From NCBI GenBank assembly GCA_002315875.1, contig DCIL01000084.1, forward strand, positions 5,496 through 14,868: a stretch of 9,373 nt of DNA, written 5' to 3'. The notes under the pieces were generated by a model, which saw only the letters and a list, made by a program, of their open reading frames with translations, was not told the origin of the DNA and searched no databases. This document shows positions 5,709 through 9,373 of this stretch, piece after piece (position 1 is the first letter of the stretch; each line of letters opens with the position of its first letter). This DNA is from Verrucomicrobia bacterium UBA1727. Its GTDB lineage: Bacteria; Verrucomicrobiota; Kiritimatiellia; RFP12; UBA1067. The translations under genes and the position numbers were made by a program.

Positions 5709-7001
5709 TCATTTGAACTTCTCGCGGTTGATCCAAAGTCCGAGCGCGGGATTCGGAATAAAGTAAACCTGTTCGCCATCCACTTCGTTATATCCGTACT
5801 TGAGTTTCTTCGGATCGTACTTCGACGCGTACTCGTCGTAGTCCCCCGAAAGAAAGCCCGCGTCCTCGATCTCCTTGCGCGTTATCTTCTTCACGCAATA
5901 ACGAATCGAAAAGCGTCCGTCGGACGAGCCGTGGATGAGATGCGCGACCGCACCCATGTTCTCCTTCATATCGACGTTCGCAGGATCGTTAAAAAGCTCG
6001 AGCGTGTGGAGGCGTCCCTTGTAGCCGTACTTGCGGATGAGCTTGTCGTTGGTCGGATCCTCGCCGAACTGATGCACGGCCGGCGCGAGGATGATGAGCT
6101 CTCCACCGTCCGCCATCGCCATGCGCGTACGGTAGACGGCCTTGTTGCCAAGCCAGGTCGAAGTGAACTCGCTCTCGTCGAGATATACGACGCACTTCTT
6201 GATGCCGGTCTCGACATAATCGATGTTCTTGTCCTGTGCAAGCTTGACCGCTTCGGTAAGGCAGTTGCGTCCCTGCCCGATGAAGAGTCCGTGACTTCTG
6301 ATCTTGCCACCCGGAGCGGTGTTGACCGTCAGCACCCAGAGTACGGGACGCTTCGCGATGAAGTGCTCGCAAGCGTAGTCGAAGAGCTGGCGGACAGGCG
6401 TATGGTCACGCCCCATCGCCTTCTCCATTCCGCAGACGGCGCCGATCATGTGCGAACAGTTGATCATCGAAGAGCCGCCGATGCCGACGAAGATGTTCTT
6501 CGCATGGTTGGCCATGCCGATCACCTCGTGCGGCACGACCTGTCCCGGCGAGACGATGAGATCGTACTTCTCGTCCATGAACCTGCGGTTGACCTCAACC
6601 GCCACCGGATCCTTCCAAAGTCCCTCGGAAAGGCGCTCCACTTCGTCCGCCGGCACTTCGCCGAGCTTCACGACATCGGTGCGCCAGTTATGGACGAGCA
6701 TCCGGTCGTACGGGATTTCGCCGAACATCGTTTTCCACTGCGTCTCGCTCACCGGCACGTGCGTACCGAGCGCAGGCAGGATGTCCACCGCCGCCCCCTT
6801 CGCAGTCAGCAACCTGTAGAAGACCTGGGTGATGAACCCGGCGTTGGAATGGAAGCGCGTGAAGTCCGGAGGAATGATGAGACAGTTCCTGACCGCCCCC
6901 TTCTCCGCTTCCCACGCCGCGAGCGCGGCGGCAAGCTTCTCGGCGATCTCGTCGTTCGAGATTCCGGCGTCACTGTTGGCAATCGTGAAAATGTCGTTCA
7001 T
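5709..7001 (-). CDS. LarA-family nickel-pincer-dependent 2-hydroxyacid racemase/epimerase
   Basis: 430 residues, the length of lactate racemase LarA and its homologues, which invert the configuration at the hydroxyl carbon of 2-hydroxyacids using a nickel-pincer nucleotide bound to a lysine. Seen: DFTR at 46-49 (family DHTR; R49), GTHVPVS at 79-85 (H81), VVPHEVIG at 155-162 (H158), K168 in NHAKNI, and H184 in NCSHMIG. The spacing H158-K168-H184 equals H174-K184-H200 of Lactobacillus plantarum LarA, where the lysine holds the cofactor and H200 binds nickel; H81 and H158 would be the acid/base pair (numbering from memory). Differences such as DFTR and VGIGGSS suggest a substrate other than lactate. 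ATG at 7001 has AGGAAGG 4 bp upstream and overlaps the GNAT stop in ATGA; a GTG at 7031 is a weaker alternative. The larB/C/E cofactor genes are not in the window. Substrate unknown. Confidence 0.87.
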   Translation of the reverse strand: MNDIFTIANSDAGISNDEIAEKLAAALAAWEAEKGAVRNCLIIPPDFTRFHSNAGFITQVFYRLLTAKGAAVDILPALGTHVPVSETQWKTMFGEIPYDRMLVHNWRTDVVKLGEVPADEVERLSEGLWKDPVAVEVNRRFMDEKYDLIVSPGQVVPHEVIGMANHAKNIFVGIGGSSMINCSHMIGAVCGMEKAMGRDHTPVRQLFDYACEHFIAKRPVLWVLTVNTAPGGKIRSHGLFIGQGRNCLTEAVKLAQDKNIDYVETGIKKCVVYLDESEFTSTWLGNKAVYRTRMAMADGGELIILAPAVHQFGEDPTNDKLIRKYGYKGRLHTLELFNDPANVDMKENMGAVAHLIHGSSDGRFSIRYCVKKITRKEIEDAGFLSGDYDEYASKYDPKKLKYGYNEVDGEQVYFIPNPALGLWINREKFK

Positions 7002-7468
7002 AGGACCTTCCTCATGGCGATTTCTGGACACGTAAAGGGATTCGCATGTTTGGTGCAGTTGATGCAGCCGGTGTAGAGTTTGTGCATGATGTCCGTCTTC
7101 TCGATGCGCTCAAAGCCGAGCGACTCGAAGAATTCCGGCGCGAACGTAAGCACGTTAACATCCCGCGGCGAAAAGCGGGACACGTCCTCGATGATGCGCG
7201 TGACGAGCATGCGTCCGACGCCACAACGCCGCGCGGACTTATCGACGGCGACCGAGACGATCTCTACCGCGGCAGCCTTGGCATCCCCGATCTCGGGATG
7301 AATCTGATACGCCGCGCAACCAATGACCTGACCGTCCGCCTCCGACACGACGAATCTGTCGATGGACTCGACGATGTTGCCGAGCGAACGCGGAACGAGC
7401 TGATCGGTGTTCTGCGAAATGAGCGCAAACACCTTCTCCGCATCAGCCAAAGTAGCCGCTCTTACCAC
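6998..7468 (-). CDS. GNAT N-acetyltransferase, ArgA-like with C-terminal cysteine motif
   Basis: About 156 residues from a GTG at 7468. The sequence is a GNAT fold: VRAATLADAEKVFALI (2-17) is the usual first strand and helix, EIVSVAVD (69-76) is the central strand, RRCGVGRML (80-88) is the acetyl-CoA pyrophosphate loop (R/Q-x-x-G-x-G), and PEFFESLGFERIEKTD (111-126) is the last hallmark. The tail GCINC ... TCPEIAMRKVL has C135, C138 and C147, a pattern typical of the short ArgA-type N-acetyltransferases that acetylate glutamate for arginine synthesis; other amino-acid substrates remain possible. The start is uncertain: the frame stays open upstream through the 9-bp repeats, which offer TTG codons at 7480, 7489, 7498, 7507 and 7516. 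I prefer GTG because the GNAT fold begins there and GAGAG precedes it. The gene overlaps larA by ATGA, so the two are translated together. Confidence 0.83.
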   Translation of the reverse strand: MVRAATLADAEKVFALISQNTDQLVPRSLGNIVESIDRFVVSEADGQVIGCAAYQIHPEIGDAKAAAVEIVSVAVDKSARRCGVGRMLVTRIIEDVSRFSPRDVNVLTFAPEFFESLGFERIEKTDIMHKLYTGCINCTKHANPFTCPEIAMRKVL

Positions 7469-7469
7469 A

Positions 7470-7517
7470 AACTCTCTCAACTCTCTCAACCCTCTCAACT
7501 TTCCCAACTTTCTCAAC
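7470..7517 (-). repeat. Array of five imperfect 9-bp tandem repeats (GAGAGAGTT type) at the lptG/GNAT junction
   Basis: Plus-strand units are AACTCTCTC (7470-7478), AACTCTCTC (7479-7487), AACCCTCTC (7488-7496), AACTTTCCC (7497-7505) and AACTTTCTC (7506-7514), followed by a partial AAC. On the minus strand each unit carries one TTG codon in the frame of the GNAT gene plus a purine-rich GAGAG/GGAAA element resembling a weak ribosome site. The array fills the whole gap between the lptG stop (7518-7520) and the GTG start. The two units nearest the GNAT gene are identical, which suggests recent slippage; a change in copy number would keep the frame because 9 is divisible by 3. Confidence 0.85.
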
Positions 7518-8636
7518 CTACAGATGTTTCCTCGTGAACATTGTCGCCAGCACAAAGCAGACCAGCACCGGAAGCCATATGAGAACATGCGGGAAAATGA
7601 GATACATCTCCTCGCAGGAAAGCATCAATATCACGACCACGTAATAGCCGAGCGAGACGGCGAGCGAAATTGCCATGCCGATGGACGATTCCTTGCGTTG
7701 GGAGCGGATGCCAAGCGGGATGCCGATCAGCACAAAGCAGATCGAAGCCATGGCAAAGACGAAACGCTTGGAGAACTCCACTCGGTGCGAGGAAAGTTCC
7801 TTTCTGGCGATATCGACACGCGGATCGTCCTTGCCGAATAGTTTCTCGCCATGCGCGATCGTCGCCTTGAGCTCCTTGATTTTCGCAAGCATCTCGACCG
7901 TACGGAAATCCTTCACGCGTTTGGTGTATCTGGAATTCTTGATGACGTCCTTGAGCGTATAGACGAAGCGATTGGCGCGAGCGATCGTGCGATGCTTCTC
8001 ATCGACGGGATCGACCGTCATGTGATAGAGTTCGAGATTGATATCGGTGTTCATTTGAGTGACGAGCGCCTTGTCGGCGGTGATCATGCGCTCGACATTA
8101 TCGCTCGAATAATCGATGACAACGAGATCGTAAAGCCAGTTGCCCTCCTTGCGCGCGAAGTAGAGCTTGAGCTTGGGAAAATCGTCGATGACGCGTCCGG
8201 GCTCGAGCACTGAAAGTCCGGTCTTGACGGATACCTTGGTCTTGAGCGTACGCCGCACCTCGTGTCCCCGCGGAACTACCTCGTTGTTGACGAAGAAGCC
8301 GAGCGCCGTGCAGAGAACTCCGAAGAGGATCGGGTACTTCATCACCGAAATGAGATTGATGCCGCAGGCACGCATCGCGGCAATCTCGCTGTCGGCGGAC
8401 ATTCTCGAGAAGACGAGAATGGAGCTTACGAGGAGCGCGAGCGGCATCGACCACTGCAAGGTCTCCGGCAGCGAGACCGCACAGAACTCACCTACGAGCG
8501 ACATCGGCACGCCGTCCATGATGTAGCCGACGATCTGGACGAGAAGTCCGATCGTCAGCACGAACGACAGCACCAGGAACGCGAGCACGAAGCTCGACAT
8601 GAAGGATCCGAAAACGTATTTCTCTATCGTCTTCAT
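7518..8636 (-). CDS. lptG: LptF/LptG-family lipopolysaccharide export permease
   Basis: LptF and LptG form the inner-membrane part of the LptB2FG transporter, which extracts lipopolysaccharide and feeds it to the periplasmic bridge. The 372-residue protein has the family layout: three N-terminal membrane helices (about 12-37, 54-77, 97-117), a periplasmic beta-jellyroll (about 125-235), a charged helical stretch (240-285), and three C-terminal helices (292-311, 319-340, 348-367). Family signatures are SRMSADSEIAAMRACGI (77-93), the coupling helix that contacts the ATPase LptB, and GIPLGIRSQRKESS (305-318). ATG at 8636 lies 3 bp after the tyrS stop in TGATTGATG; a TTG one codon upstream is possible. 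I see no strong Shine-Dalgarno, so coupling to tyrS is likely. Only one family member is here; the partner must lie elsewhere, so the choice of G over F is tentative. Confidence 0.88.
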   Translation of the reverse strand: MKTIEKYVFGSFMSSFVLAFLVLSFVLTIGLLVQIVGYIMDGVPMSLVGEFCAVSLPETLQWSMPLALLVSSILVFSRMSADSEIAAMRACGINLISVMKYPILFGVLCTALGFFVNNEVVPRGHEVRRTLKTKVSVKTGLSVLEPGRVIDDFPKLKLYFARKEGNWLYDLVVIDYSSDNVERMITADKALVTQMNTDINLELYHMTVDPVDEKHRTIARANRFVYTLKDVIKNSRYTKRVKDFRTVEMLAKIKELKATIAHGEKLFGKDDPRVDIARKELSSHRVEFSKRFVFAMASICFVLIGIPLGIRSQRKESSIGMAISLAVSLGYYVVVILMLSCEEMYLIFPHVLIWLPVLVCFVLATMFTRKHL

Positions 8637-8639
8637 CAA

Positions 8640-9373
8640 TCAGAACCGAAGCACGAAATAATTCTTCTTGCCGCTGCGCAGCACCGCGACGCCGTCCTTG
8701 ACATCGTCCGCGGCGAAAACGCGCTTGTCATCGATTTTCGCGTCATTGAGGGAGAGTCCGCCTTGGGACGCCATACGCCGCGCCTCGCCGTTGGACTTGA
8801 ACATTCCCGCAGCCGCGGCAACTGCAAAGACCGGCTTGCCCACCGCGTCCTCGAGCTTGACTGAAGCACTCGGCACGTTATCGGCCTTGGCGATGTCAGC
8901 GGACGACTTCTTCGCGTAAAGCGCCTCGGTCGCTTCCTTCGCCTTCTTGAGTCCCTCCTCACCGTGAACGAGCAGCGTCAGTTCCTCGGCGAGCGCCTTC
9001 TGCGGAATGCGCGCTTCGGGATGCGCCTTCATCTCCGCCTCGAGCGCGGCAATCTCGTCAAGCGACTTCATCGAAAAGACCTTGAGGTAACGGATGACAT
9101 CCGCATCCGCCGCACGCAGGAAGTACTGATACCAGTCGAAGACCGGAGTCATCTCGCCATTGAGGAAGAGCGCATTGCCTTCGGACTTGCCGAACTTCTT
9201 GCCGGTCGAATCGAGCAGCAACGGGAAGGTAAGGCCGTATGCGGTCTTACCGCGCATGCGATGGACGAGATCAGTGCCTGCCGTAATGTTGCCCCACTGG
9301 TCCGCCCCGCCGACTTCAAGCTGACAGCCGTAGTTGTCAAAGAGATGAAGGAAGTCATTGCCCTGCAGGATCT
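8640..9373 (-). CDS. tyrS: Tyrosyl-tRNA synthetase, C-terminal 243 residues, 5' end outside the window
   Basis: TyrRS is a class I synthetase that charges tRNA-Tyr with tyrosine in the cytoplasm. The visible part starts within the catalytic domain with LQGNDFLHLFDNYGCQLEVG and GGADQWGNITAG (21-32), the tyrosine/ATP pocket signature. It continues with the KMSKS-equivalent loop KKFGKSEGN (58-66), which has the TyrRS-specific KFGKS form, and ADADVIRYLKVF. A helical linker with LVHGEEGL follows, then a C-terminal S4 RNA-binding domain (about 178-243) ending in YFVLRF. The reading frame is open to base 9373, with the first complete codon at 9371; roughly 160-180 N-terminal residues including the HIGH motif are missing. 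The stop TGA (8642-8640) is 3 bp from the lptG start. All visible active-site motifs are intact. Confidence 0.95.
   Translation of the reverse strand, partial: ILQGNDFLHLFDNYGCQLEVGGADQWGNITAGTDLVHRMRGKTAYGLTFPLLLDSTGKKFGKSEGNALFLNGEMTPVFDWYQYFLRAADADVIRYLKVFSMKSLDEIAALEAEMKAHPEARIPQKALAEELTLLVHGEEGLKKAKEATEALYAKKSSADIAKADNVPSASVKLEDAVGKPVFAVAAAAGMFKSNGEARRMASQGGLSLNDAKIDDKRVFAADDVKDGVAVLRSGKKNYFVLRF

Noticed and set aside
4752..7076. A 774-codon open frame on the plus strand opposite larA and the 325-residue protein gene
   Set aside because: Same reason: a low-complexity, arginine/leucine/aspartate-rich shadow of two well-supported minus-strand genes.
7470..7517. The 9-bp repeats considered as a CRISPR array or attachment site
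   Set aside because: The units are directly adjacent without spacers, are far too short for CRISPR, and no integrase or mobile element lies nearby.

Overview
The window is a densely packed bacterial chromosome segment. Every gene I can support lies on the minus strand, so transcription runs from base 9373 towards base 1. A Gram-negative cell is indicated by an LptF/LptG-family permease, which belongs to the lipopolysaccharide export machine. An archaeal-type V-ATPase (subunits D, I, K) inside such a genome, GC-rich codon use and families I cannot place suggest the PVC superphylum (for example the Kiritimatiellota/Verrucomicrobiota/Lentisphaerota side). That placement is inference from gene content only and is not firm.

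Layout in the order of transcription: 3' part of tyrS (tyrosyl-tRNA synthetase, cut by the window edge); an LptF/LptG-family permease; an array of five 9-bp repeats filling the junction to the next gene; an ArgA-like GNAT acetyltransferase; a LarA-family (nickel-pincer) racemase/epimerase; then three unrecognised envelope genes. The first and third of these three are paralogues, each with a GspF/PilC-N-like domain, one membrane helix and a helical extracytoplasmic part; the middle one encodes a protein with a signal peptide. After a 97-bp gap with a strong extended -10 promoter come the V-ATPase genes ntpD, ntpI and ntpK, followed by the 5' part of a PurH-type IMP cyclohydrolase gene that runs off the left edge.

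The gene junctions are tight. GNAT/larA and ntpD/ntpI share ATGA overlaps, and most other gaps are 3 to 18 bp, so there are probably two transcription units: tyrS to the second paralogue, and ntpD to purH. NtpD, NtpI and NtpK supply the central rotor shaft, the membrane stator and the ion-carrying ring of a rotary ATPase. The ligand pattern in NtpK points to Na+ rather than H+. The catalytic (A, B) and other stalk subunits are not in the window.

No stretch longer than 300 bp lacks a gene. I saw no tRNA, rRNA, insertion sequence, CRISPR array or clear terminator hairpin. The least explained part is the three-gene envelope module at 3206-5696, followed by the 9-bp repeat array at 7470-7517.
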